Source: JASLBX01 sp036374175 (GTDB lineage: Bacteria; Actinomycetota; Actinomycetes; Jiangellales; Jiangellaceae). From it: 64,000 nt of DNA. The DNA lies in contig DASUUH010000046.1 of NCBI GenBank assembly GCA_036374175.1, forward strand, positions 62,001 to 126,000, in the 5' to 3' direction. This document shows positions 35,101-41,556 of this stretch, piece after piece. The position numbers and the translations under genes are program-made. The notes beneath the pieces were generated by a model. That model had not been told where the DNA came from and did not search any database. It saw only the letters and a program-made list of their open reading frames with translations. Each line of letters starts with the position of its first letter. Position 1 is the stretch's first letter.

Positions 35101-35730
35101 ATCCCGCTCAACGACGGCTGCCTGCGGCCGCTGCGGATCATCGTCCCGCCGGGTTGCATGCTGGCCCCCGAGTTCCCAGCGGCAGTGGTGGCCGGAAACG
35201 TCGAGACGTCCCAGGCTGTCACCGGAGCGCTCTACGCTGCGCTGGGAGTGCAGGCCGAGGGTTCCGGGACGATGAACAACGTGACGTTCGGAAATGAACG
35301 GCACCAGTACTACGAAACGGTCGGCTCAGGATCTGGCGCTGGCCAAGGGTTCGACGGCGCGCCGGTCGTGCAGACGCACATGACCAACTCGCGGCTCACC
35401 GACCCGGAAGTACTGGAGTGGCGGTTTCCCGTGTTCGTGGACAGTTTTTCCATCCGGCGCGGCAGCGGGGGCCGCGGGCGGTGGCGCGGCGGCGACGGCG
35501 CGGTACGGCGGTTGCGTTTCCGCGAGCCGGTGGCGATCAGCATCTTGTCCGGGCACCGGCGGGTGCCGCCCTACGGAATGGCCGGGGGCCGACCTGGCGC
35601 CGTCGGCCGAAATCGGGTCGAGCAGGCCGACGGATCCGTGGTCGAGTTGCCCGGTTGTGGTTCGGTGGACGTCGGCGTGGACGATGTGTTGGTCATCGAG
35701 ACGCCCGGCGGCGGCGGATACGGAGCCTGA
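32101..35730 (+). CDS. fused 5-oxoprolinase/hydantoinase (HyuA-HyuB) protein
   Basis: 1209 aa. The N-terminal hydantoinase A/acetone carboxylase beta-like part (~1-690) starts WQFWIDRGGTFTDVV and has GFDMGGTSTDVSHY (~281) and GGAGGQHACAVAD, the actin-like ATP-binding motifs. The hydantoinase B part (~695-1205) starts EIFNNLFMSIAEQMG and contains YHGGTHLPDVTVV and RRGSGGRGRWRGG. A single chain of this length corresponds to ATP-dependent 5-oxoprolinase (pyroglutamate to glutamate), as in eukaryotic OPLAH; a hydantoinase role is the alternative. It is followed after 2 nt by a DUF2203 gene. Confidence 0.93.
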   Translation: MAGRWQFWIDRGGTFTDVVARRPDGSLVTHKLLSENPTRYRDAALAAVRELLDVHASDPIPVDQIEAVRMGTTVATNALLERTGERTVLVITGGFGDALRIGYQNRPRIFDREIVLPELLYERVIEVDERITADGTVIRPPDLAALRPELQAAYDDGIRAIAIVCLHSHLYPDHERAIGAVAEQVGFPQISLSSEASPLMKLVPRGDTTVVDAYLSPILRRYVDQVAAELPGARLLFMQSNGGLTEAHNFRGKDAILSGPAGGIVGMATVSRLAGFGKVIGFDMGGTSTDVSHYAGEYERVFNTQVAGVRLRAPMLDIQTVAAGGGSILHFDGSRYRVGPDSAGAEPGPACYRRGGPLTVTDANVMLGRIQPAHFPHVFGTSGDQPLDADVVRRGFAALAAEIADGRTPEQVAEGFLAIAVANMANAIKKISVQKGRDITEYALTTFGGAGGQHACAVADSLGIRTVVVPPMAGVLSALGMGLADTTAMREQSVEAHLEPPVMSRLRAVAQELENDATAELVAEGAVAGRVEVVHRAHLRYNGTDTALPVQLADPMTMAAEFEAAYRRTYSFLLDRPLVVEALSAEAVARSHTTTPDLAPIHSVRPGGLSQDREDVRVYTGGWWRDVPLYERADLSADTLITGPAIIAEPNATTVVDDGWQASVSSLGHLIVERVTAGSEQADVGTTADPVMLEIFNNLFMSIAEQMGARLESTAQSVNIKERLDFSCALFDPDGNLIANAPHMPVHLGSMGSSVQEVIRRRGDAMKPGDVYAVNDPYHGGTHLPDVTVVTPVFGRPANGPLTAPTAAAPSRGEVLFFVAARGHHAEIGGLTPGSMPAMSRNVHEEGVLFDNWLLVENGRFREQETIELLTTAPFPSRNPTTNIADLRAQIAANEKGVEEVGKMIDHFGLEVVQAYMRHVQDNAEEAVRQVIDALHDGEYAYEMDSGAVIKVRVTVDHASRSATIDFTGTSAQRDTNFNAPASVATAAVLYVFRTLVADDIPLNDGCLRPLRIIVPPGCMLAPEFPAAVVAGNVETSQAVTGALYAALGVQAEGSGTMNNVTFGNERHQYYETVGSGSGAGQGFDGAPVVQTHMTNSRLTDPEVLEWRFPVFVDSFSIRRGSGGRGRWRGGDGAVRRLRFREPVAISILSGHRRVPPYGMAGGRPGAVGRNRVEQADGSVVELPGCGSVDVGVDDVLVIETPGGGGYGA

Positions 35731-35732
35731 CG

Positions 35733-36110
35733 ATGGCATTTCGGACGTACACGGTCGCGCAAGCACGGGCGCTGCTTCCCGAGTTGATCGAGCTCTCGCG
35801 TGAGTTCGTCACCCTCCGCGCCGACACCACCGAACTTGCCGACGCGATCCGCCAACGTGAGCCGTCGCTGCTTGGTGGGCAAGCCGAATACAAGGCCGGT
35901 GAGGCCCGGGTCCACGAGATCATGGAATGGATCGTCGGCCGCGGCCTCGAGCCCAAGGGCATGGCACCGCTGTTGGTCGACTTCCACGCCGAGATCGACG
36001 GCAGGCCCATCCTGCTGTGCTGGCTGGAAGGCGAAGAAGAGCTGGCTTGGTACCACCGCCCTGAGTTCGGATTCAGCGGCCGCCGCCGGATTCCAGATTC
36101 GTGGCTGTGA
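35733..36110 (+). CDS. DUF2203 family protein
   Basis: 125 aa. The family pattern is plain: YTVAQARALLPELIELSREF at the N-terminus (long helix), then DFHAEIDGRPILLCWLEGE and WYHRPEFGFSGRR at the C-terminus. The function is unknown. The ATG at 35733 is 2 nt after the oxoprolinase stop, so it is in the same transcript. Small soluble protein, helical then beta-rich. Confidence 0.88.
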   Translation: MAFRTYTVAQARALLPELIELSREFVTLRADTTELADAIRQREPSLLGGQAEYKAGEARVHEIMEWIVGRGLEPKGMAPLLVDFHAEIDGRPILLCWLEGEEELAWYHRPEFGFSGRRRIPDSWL

Positions 36111-36152
36111 GGCCAGTGCGAGATGGCGTACGATCGATGGCGAGGAGCTGCG

Positions 36153-36425
36153 ATGATGCTGCGCCGGACCCGACGCCAGCCCGACCCCCTGGAAACCCTG
36201 GTGGTCCAGGAGCGGCTGTCTCGTGTCGCCTGCAAGATCCGTCAACTGGAGCAGGGCGACGACATCTGGGCCATTGGCCACCACCTCAAGGCGGCAGAGA
36301 TCGCTTACGACACCTTGCTTGCTGAGGCCTGCGAGCTCGCCGGTATTCCAGTGCCACAGGCGTCCGGGCCGGTCCGGCGGCTGCTCATGGAGGCCGACCT
36401 GCAAAGCCGCGGCTGGACGTGGTGA
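36153..36425 (+). CDS. conserved small actinobacterial protein of unknown function
   Basis: 90 aa, mostly helical (RLSRVACKIRQLEQ, HHLKAAEIAYDTLLAEACELA). GAGGAG lies 5-6 nt before ATG 36153, which I prefer to the in-frame ATG at 36123. It follows the DUF2203 gene by 42 nt on the same strand and probably belongs to that operon. I do not recognise a family. Confidence 0.65.
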   Translation: MMLRRTRRQPDPLETLVVQERLSRVACKIRQLEQGDDIWAIGHHLKAAEIAYDTLLAEACELAGIPVPQASGPVRRLLMEADLQSRGWTW

Positions 36426-36441
36426 CCGTCGGGGTCGGGCG

Positions 36442-36951
36442 CTAGGCGTACAGGGTTGGCTGGCCGGCGGCGACGCGGGTCTCGAGGTCCAGCAAGTACT
36501 GCTTGCGTTCCAGTCCACCGCCGTAGCCGGTGAGGGCTCCTGAGGCACCGATGACGCGGTGGCAGGGGACGATGATCGAGATCGGGTTGCGCCCATTTGC
36601 GAGACCCACAGCCCTCGCCGCGCCGGGCCGGCCGATCTGCTCGGCGATCTCGCCGTAGCTTCGGATTTCACCGTACGGAATGGTCTTCAGCGCGTCCCAC
36701 ACGGTCAGCTGAAACGGGGTTCCTGCCGGGTTCAGCGGTAGATCGAACTCCTTGCGCTCACCGGCGAAGTACTCCTCGAGCTGGTCGCCCGCCTCTGCGA
36801 AGGCGGCGTCATCGCGGCGCCATTCGGGTTGGACCTCATCGGGCCCGTGCCGGCGAACCTCCATGTACAACCGAGTCAGCCCGCCATCGTCCGCCGTCAG
36901 CAGCAACGGCCCGATTGGGCTGTCCATCATCGTCCAGCGGGTCGTATTCAT
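36442..36951 (-). CDS. ogt: methylated-DNA--protein-cysteine methyltransferase
   Basis: 169 aa. Acceptor-Cys motif PCHRVIGASGALTGYGGG (~128-145), with the preceding wHTH FQLTVWDALKTIPYGEIRSY and the Arg-finger/Asn-hinge ARAVGLANGRNP. It removes methyl groups from O6-methylguanine by suicide transfer. ATG 36951 has GAGGAG at a 7-nt distance inside the junction with the alkA stop; ATG 36966 is also in frame (TAATG overlap). Co-operonic with alkA, an adaptive-response arrangement. Confidence 0.95.
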   Translation of the reverse strand: MNTTRWTMMDSPIGPLLLTADDGGLTRLYMEVRRHGPDEVQPEWRRDDAAFAEAGDQLEEYFAGERKEFDLPLNPAGTPFQLTVWDALKTIPYGEIRSYGEIAEQIGRPGAARAVGLANGRNPISIIVPCHRVIGASGALTGYGGGLERKQYLLDLETRVAAGQPTLYA

Positions 36952-36965
36952 GATCAGTCTCCTCA

Positions 36966-38489
36966 TTACTTGCGAGCTGTCCGGCCGGACAACTCAGTGG
37001 CCTGCGCCGGTGCCCCGCCGCGACCGGACAAGTCGCGATATGGGGCGGCAAGCAGGCTCCAGATGTGCACCTGCGCGTAGGAGCGCCAGGGTCGCCACCG
37101 GTCCGCAGCTGCTTCGGCCGCACGGGGTTCGTCGGGCAGCCCAGCAAGTGCCATGCCCTGCCGCACACCGAGGTCGGTGGCCAAGAACACGTCCGGATCA
37201 CCCAGCGCCCGCATCCGGATGTAACCAGCCGTCCATGGTCCGATGCCGGGAACAGTCAACAACTGCCGCTCAGCTTCATCCCAGTCCGCCCCGGCATCGA
37301 GATGAATCCGCCCGTCCGCCAGCCGCGACACGAGTTCGTGGAGTGTCCGCTGCCGCGTGCGGGGCATCGGGAAAGCCGCGGGATCGACCTCGGCCAGCGC
37401 CTCGGCCGTTGGAAAGGCATGCGTCACGGTGCCGCGCGGAGCGTCCAACGGCTTGCCGTACTCGACGACGAGCCTGCCGGCCAGGCCGCGAGCCGCTGCC
37501 ACGGACACCTGTTGCCCCAGGACCGCACGCACCGCGAGCTCGACCCCGTCGACCGCGCCAGGCAACCGGCGTCCCGGCGACCGCGCCACCAGCGGAGCGA
37601 GCGCATCGTCGGCGGCCAGAGCCGGGTCAATGGCGGCCGAGTCCGCATCCAGGTCGAACAGGCGGCGGCAGCGCGCCACGGCAGCCGCCAGATCACGGTG
37701 GTCCGCCAGTCTCAGCGTGGCCGCGAGGTAGCCGTCGTCGGGTGTCAGCTCGACCACGCCGGTGCCGTGCGGTAGCACCAGGCTCCGCCAGTAGGTCCGT
37801 CCGTCGACCTCCTCGATGCCTTGGATGGCGCGCACCGCCAGAAAGTCCAGCAGACCGTTGAGATCGGCCGGCCGACGGTAGGCGAGCCGCAGGTCGATGG
37901 CTGCGGAAGTCGGAGCCGAACCAGGCCGGCGGTGGGCTCGCACCCGAAGGTCACTGGGCGTGCTGGCGTATATCGCCCGCATTGTGTCGTTGAACTGGCG
38001 CACACTCGCGAAGCCGGCCGCAAAGCACAGTTCGGTGATCGGCAGGTCGGTGGTTTCGAGCAGGATGCGCGCCGTGTGAGCGCGCTGGGCTCGCGCCAGC
38101 CGCAGCGGTCCGGCGCCCACCTCGGCGACCAGCGTCCGGTGTACCTGCCGCTCGCTGTAGCCGAGCCGGGACGCCAGCCCGCTGACCCCCTCACGCTCCA
38201 CGACACCATCCGTAATCAACCGCATGGCGCGGCCGGCCAGGTCTGCCCGGACGTTCCACTCCGGCGAACCGGGTGCGACGTCGGGGCGGCACCGCCGACA
38301 CGCCCGAAAGCCCGCCGCCTGCGCCTCCGCCGCCGAGCGATAGAACCGCACGTTCGCTCGTTTGGGAGTAATAGCCGGACAACTCGGCCGGCAGTAGATG
38401 CCGGTGGACGTCACGCCGATGTAGAAAACGCCGTCGAACCGGGCGTCACGGCTGTGCACCGCCCGGTAGCAGGCATCGAAGTCGAGCAT
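36966..38489 (-). CDS. alkA: Ada-type regulator fused to DNA-3-methyladenine glycosylase II (AlkA)
   Basis: 507 aa. Ada N-domain with zinc cysteines 33, 37, 64 and 67 (IYCRPSCP, FRACRRC), in which Cys33 would accept a methyl group from phosphotriesters. An AraC-type HTH follows (~85-180: ELCFAAGFASVRQFNDTMR split at FASVRQF). The AlkA N-domain (~190-300) and the HhH-GPD glycosylase domain (~310-490) contain LTVPGIGPWTAGYI and the catalytic Asp in DVFLATDLG. Sensor, regulator and glycosylase are in one chain. ATG 38489 matches the family start; the extension to 38945 is not conserved. Operon with ogt. Confidence 0.95.
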   Translation of the reverse strand: MLDFDACYRAVHSRDARFDGVFYIGVTSTGIYCRPSCPAITPKRANVRFYRSAAEAQAAGFRACRRCRPDVAPGSPEWNVRADLAGRAMRLITDGVVEREGVSGLASRLGYSERQVHRTLVAEVGAGPLRLARAQRAHTARILLETTDLPITELCFAAGFASVRQFNDTMRAIYASTPSDLRVRAHRRPGSAPTSAAIDLRLAYRRPADLNGLLDFLAVRAIQGIEEVDGRTYWRSLVLPHGTGVVELTPDDGYLAATLRLADHRDLAAAVARCRRLFDLDADSAAIDPALAADDALAPLVARSPGRRLPGAVDGVELAVRAVLGQQVSVAAARGLAGRLVVEYGKPLDAPRGTVTHAFPTAEALAEVDPAAFPMPRTRQRTLHELVSRLADGRIHLDAGADWDEAERQLLTVPGIGPWTAGYIRMRALGDPDVFLATDLGVRQGMALAGLPDEPRAAEAAADRWRPWRSYAQVHIWSLLAAPYRDLSGRGGAPAQATELSGRTARK

Positions 38490-38557
38490 GGCTCTACTCT
38501 CGCCGGTTGGTCCGACAATGACTAGCGGAAATCGGACGGGCGCGTCGAGCGATGCGC

Positions 38558-39184
38558 TCAGCGGGCTTGCTTGGCCAGCTTCTTGGCCTGCCTGAGCGAG
38601 ACACCCCGTGCTTCTTCTGGCAGCCGCCACACGTCGATGCCACCCATCAGCGCATACGCGAACACCCGGATCCGCGGCGACCCCGGACGTGGAGCGCGAC
38701 TGCTGCCCCTTTCGCCCCTGCCGCCCATCAACGCGAATCCGCCGACGTGGACGTCGACGGTGTCCGGCACGTAGATGTCCATGCCGCCCATGACGGCGAT
38801 GGCGACAATCGTGACCTCTTCGGCGTCGATCTCCGCATGCCGCAGATCGATGTCGTTGCCACCCATGAACGCCACGGACGTAAGCCGCTTGCCGATCCGC
38901 CACCGTCCGCGTTTCTCCGCCCCGCCCATAACGGAGACGACCCACTTGGTGGGTTTAAGACGGCGGGCCGAAGCGGCCGCTTGCTGGGGCAGATCTGCGG
39001 TCAGTTTGGCGAGCTCTCCACGCGTCGTTGCGGCATAGGCCAGCCCGATTCTTTCCTCAAGCTCGTCCAACGTGAGCCGACCCATCGCTGCGTTCTCGGA
39101 CAGCCGGTGAACAACCGCCTCGCGCTCAGCATCGGATGCCCGGATGTCTGCCCCGGCCGGTTGCTCGGGCTGCTCGATCGACAC
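38558..39184 (-). CDS. DUF1707 protein with LiaF-like C-terminal domain
   Basis: 208 aa. The DUF1707 (SHOCT-like) N-terminus reads DIRASDAEREAVVHRLSENA (~13-32), then GRLTLDELEERI. Residues ~80-190 contain repeated MGG motifs (VSVMGGAE, AFMGGND, AVMGGMD, ALMGGRG, ALMGGID), the beta-solenoid-like pattern of LiaF/cell-wall-antibiotic-response domains. No membrane helix is evident. A role in envelope-stress sensing is inferred from the C-domain. The GTG start is predicted leaderless (TAACCT at 39192). Confidence 0.88.
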   Translation of the reverse strand: MSIEQPEQPAGADIRASDAEREAVVHRLSENAAMGRLTLDELEERIGLAYAATTRGELAKLTADLPQQAAASARRLKPTKWVVSVMGGAEKRGRWRIGKRLTSVAFMGGNDIDLRHAEIDAEEVTIVAIAVMGGMDIYVPDTVDVHVGGFALMGGRGERGSSRAPRPGSPRIRVFAYALMGGIDVWRLPEEARGVSLRQAKKLAKQAR

Positions 39185-39191
39185 ACCCGAC

Positions 39192-39197
39192 AGGTTA
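39192..39197 (-). promoter_or_regulatory. -10 hexamer TAACCT for the leaderless DUF1707 mRNA
   Basis: Minus-strand TAACCT, then 7 nt, then GTG 39184. It gives the gene its own promoter just upstream of the stop of the MarR-GNAT gene. Confidence 0.55.
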
Positions 39198-39206
39198 TCG
39201 GGCCGG

Positions 39207-40151
39207 TCAATCTCGGTTCGTTAGCGGCAGATGCCAGTACTGGCCGACGAGATCGTGGCCGAAGCTACGGTGTGGCTCTTCTTTGACCAGTGTGAATCCC
39301 GCACGTTCGTAGATGTGACGCGCCGCGGTCAGCACGTCGTTCGTCCACAACGTCACCGCCTCGTAGCCGGCCTCCCGGGCGAACCGGATGCATTCGTCGA
39401 CCAGCCTGCCGCCGATACCCAGACCTCGGGCTGACGGCTCCACAAGCAGCAGTCGCAGCTTGGCGGTCTGGGTGTCGTCGCCATGCACGCAGAAGACGCA
39501 ACCAGCGGGCTGGCCGTTCAGCTCTGCGATCCAGGCGTTGTCGCGGCGCGGGTGACGATTGGCCACGTAGTCGGCCACAATCTGCGCCACCAGGGCCTCG
39601 AACGTCTCGTCCCACCGGTACTCGTTGGCGTAGAGGATGCCATGCCGGTGCACGATCCACCCGAGATCGCCGGGCCGCAACGCGCGCAGCGTAACTTGCG
39701 GTCCCGGTGAATGCGAGGCCAGCGCAGATTCGATCGTGGCCATCGCGGCCATGACCCGCTGCTGGTCAGTTTCTGGGACCGTGCTGAGCAAGCGACCCAC
39801 CTGCTCAGCTGAGCGGCTGTCGAGCAGCGCGAACACATCGCGCCCGGCGTCGGTCAGTTGCACCGTCTGACGTCGGGCGTCGACTCCGGACCTCCGCCGG
39901 ACGACCACTCCGTCCATTTCGAACCGGGCCAAGATCCGGCTGAGGTACCCCGCGTCGAGCCCGAGTCTGCGGCGCAACTCGACGACCTCGGTCAGCTCCG
40001 CCTGGGCCAGTTCAAAGATCACTCGGGCTTCGGTCAACGAGTACGGCGACCGGAGCAAGCCCTCATCGAGGACACCGATCACCCTCGTAAAGAACCGGGA
40101 GAACGACCGCACAGCGGCCACTCGCTCGTCCAGCACTGTCACACATCCCAT
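39207..40151 (-). CDS. MarR-family regulator fused to a GNAT acetyltransferase
   Basis: 314 aa from ATG 40151 (311 from GTG 40142). The MarR wHTH covers ~5-140: YSLTEARVIFELAQAE, LGLDAGYLSRILARFEMDG and the wing RRRSGVDARRQTVQLT. The GNAT domain covers ~150-314, with LLVEPSARGLGIGGRLVDEC split as LLVEPSARG and LGIGGRLVDEC (acetyl-CoA loop) and AARHIYERAGFTLV. Such fusions are widespread but few have known substrates. It diverges from the aminotransferase over 91 bp holding a palindrome at 40166. TTGACC-N17-CACCAT would start the mRNA near GTG 40142. Confidence 0.92.
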   Translation of the reverse strand: MGCVTVLDERVAAVRSFSRFFTRVIGVLDEGLLRSPYSLTEARVIFELAQAELTEVVELRRRLGLDAGYLSRILARFEMDGVVVRRRSGVDARRQTVQLTDAGRDVFALLDSRSAEQVGRLLSTVPETDQQRVMAAMATIESALASHSPGPQVTLRALRPGDLGWIVHRHGILYANEYRWDETFEALVAQIVADYVANRHPRRDNAWIAELNGQPAGCVFCVHGDDTQTAKLRLLLVEPSARGLGIGGRLVDECIRFAREAGYEAVTLWTNDVLTAARHIYERAGFTLVKEEPHRSFGHDLVGQYWHLPLTNRD

Positions 40152-40165
40152 GGTGCACCTGATCT

Positions 40166-40178
40166 TTGACTGGGTCAA
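40166..40178. promoter_or_regulatory. palindrome TTGACTGGGTCAA in the MarR-GNAT/aminotransferase divergent promoter
   Basis: TTGAC-TGG-GTCAA. On the minus strand it contains TTGACC (40178-40173), a -35 candidate for the MarR-GNAT gene with CACCAT 17 nt downstream. A dimeric MarR-type repressor could sit here and control both genes. Confidence 0.45.
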
Positions 40179-40241
40179 CGATCGACTCGCAGAGTGGAAT
40201 GGGCGCGCGGTCGTCGCGCACCCAGTGACATCCTGTTCGTC

Positions 40242-41453
40242 ATGCAGGTCAGCCAGTCGCGCAAGCTCGCCAACGTCTGTTACGACATCCGCGGCCCGGT
40301 GCTCGAGCACGCCAAGCGGCTCGAGGAGGAGGGTCACCGGATCCTCAAGCTCAACATCGGAAACCCGGCCCCGTTCGGGTTCGACGCTCCGGACGAGATC
40401 CTTACCGACGTCATCAGGAGCCTGCCCGAAGCCCAGGGCTACTGCGACTCCAAGGGCCTGCTGTCCGCGCGCCGTGCGGTGGTGCAGCATCACCAGACAC
40501 TCGGCGTGCGGGGCATCGACGTCGACGACGTCTACCTCGGCAACGGCGTCTCGGAGCTGATCGTGATGGCCATGCAGGCCATGCTCGACGACGGCGACGA
40601 GGTGCTCATCCCAGCACCGGACTACCCGCTGTGGACGGCCGCGGTCAGCCTCGCGGGAGGGACGGCCGTCCATTATCTCTGCGACGAGTCCGCCGACTGG
40701 TACCCAGACCTGGACGACCTCGCGGCCAAGATCACATCGCGGACGAAGGCGCTCGTCGTCATCAACCCGAACAATCCGACCGGAGCGGTGTACTCGCCTG
40801 AGGTGCTCGACGCGATCGCCGAACTCGCTCGCCGACACGGGCTGGTGCTGCTGTCGGACGAGATCTACGACAAAGTGCTCTACGACGAGGCGGAACATTT
40901 CCCCACCGCGACGGCCGCGCCGGATGTGCTGTGCCTGACGTTCAACGGGTTGTCCAAGGCATATCGGGTCGCGGGTTTCCGCTCGGGCTGGATGGTGGTG
41001 TCCGGCCCGACCGGCCAGGCGAAGTCGTACATCGAAGGACTCGACATCCTGGCCAACATGCGCCTGTGCGCCAACGTGCCAGCGCAGCACGCCATCCAGA
41101 CCGCGTTAGGCGGCCGGCAGAGCATCAATGATCTGGTCCTACCTGGCGGCCGACTGCGCGAGCAGCGTGATCTTGCGTACAAGCTGCTGACTGACATTCC
41201 AGGCGTCACGTGCGTTCGGCCGAAGGGCGCGCTCTACCTGTTCCCTCGGCTCGATCCGGACGTTTACGAGATCGAGAACGACGAGCAGTTGGTACTCGAC
41301 CTGCTCCTTTCCGAGCACCTGCTGCTCGTGCAGGGGACTGGGTTCAACTGGCCACGCCCCGACCACCTCCGGATCGTGACGCTCCCGCACGTGGACGATT
41401 TGCAGGACGCGATCGAACGCTTCGGCCGGTTCCTGGACAGCCGACGCAAGTAA
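40242..41453 (+). CDS. PLP-dependent aminotransferase (AlaA/AspC type, probable alanine transaminase)
   Basis: 403 aa. Fold-type I class I aminotransferase: LKLNIGNPAPFGFDAPDEIL split as LKLNIGNPAPFG and FDAPDEIL at the N-terminus, VINPNNPTGAVY (~178-189), SDEIYDKVLYD (~203), the PLP Lys in FNGLSKAYRVAGFRSGW (~237) and the C-terminal Arg in PDHLRIVTLPH. It is closest in pattern to AlaA-type glutamate-pyruvate transaminases. ATG 40242 matches the family start. It ends at a strong hairpin (41491). Divergent from the MarR-GNAT regulator, a likely controller. Confidence 0.94.
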   Translation: MQVSQSRKLANVCYDIRGPVLEHAKRLEEEGHRILKLNIGNPAPFGFDAPDEILTDVIRSLPEAQGYCDSKGLLSARRAVVQHHQTLGVRGIDVDDVYLGNGVSELIVMAMQAMLDDGDEVLIPAPDYPLWTAAVSLAGGTAVHYLCDESADWYPDLDDLAAKITSRTKALVVINPNNPTGAVYSPEVLDAIAELARRHGLVLLSDEIYDKVLYDEAEHFPTATAAPDVLCLTFNGLSKAYRVAGFRSGWMVVSGPTGQAKSYIEGLDILANMRLCANVPAQHAIQTALGGRQSINDLVLPGGRLREQRDLAYKLLTDIPGVTCVRPKGALYLFPRLDPDVYEIENDEQLVLDLLLSEHLLLVQGTGFNWPRPDHLRIVTLPHVDDLQDAIERFGRFLDSRRK

Positions 41454-41490
41454 CCCGCGACGGGGCTGCGGTGCGCCACCTGAACGAGGA

Positions 41491-41524
41491 ACTCCCCGCC
41501 GGAGCCTGAGCTCAGGCGGGGAGT
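41491..41524. terminator. bidirectional terminator hairpin with a nested palindrome
   Basis: ACTCCCCGCC (41491-41500) pairs with GGCGGGGAGT (41515-41524). The loop region and the base of the right arm also hold a perfect 14-nt palindrome GCCTGAGCTCAGGC (41504-41517), so two alternative stems are possible. It lies between the convergent aminotransferase and carboxypeptidase genes. Confidence 0.75.
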
Positions 41525-41556
41525 CCCGCGTCAATGCACCGAAGTGCTACTCGTGA

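Noticed and set aside
38490..38945. N-terminal extension of the Ada-AlkA frame
   Set aside because: His/Arg-rich sequence antisense to the DUF1707 gene; the Ada domain starts at ATG 38489.
40152..41090. N-terminal extension of the MarR-GNAT frame
   Set aside because: It lies antisense to the aminotransferase gene and has no similarity; the MarR fold begins just after 40151.
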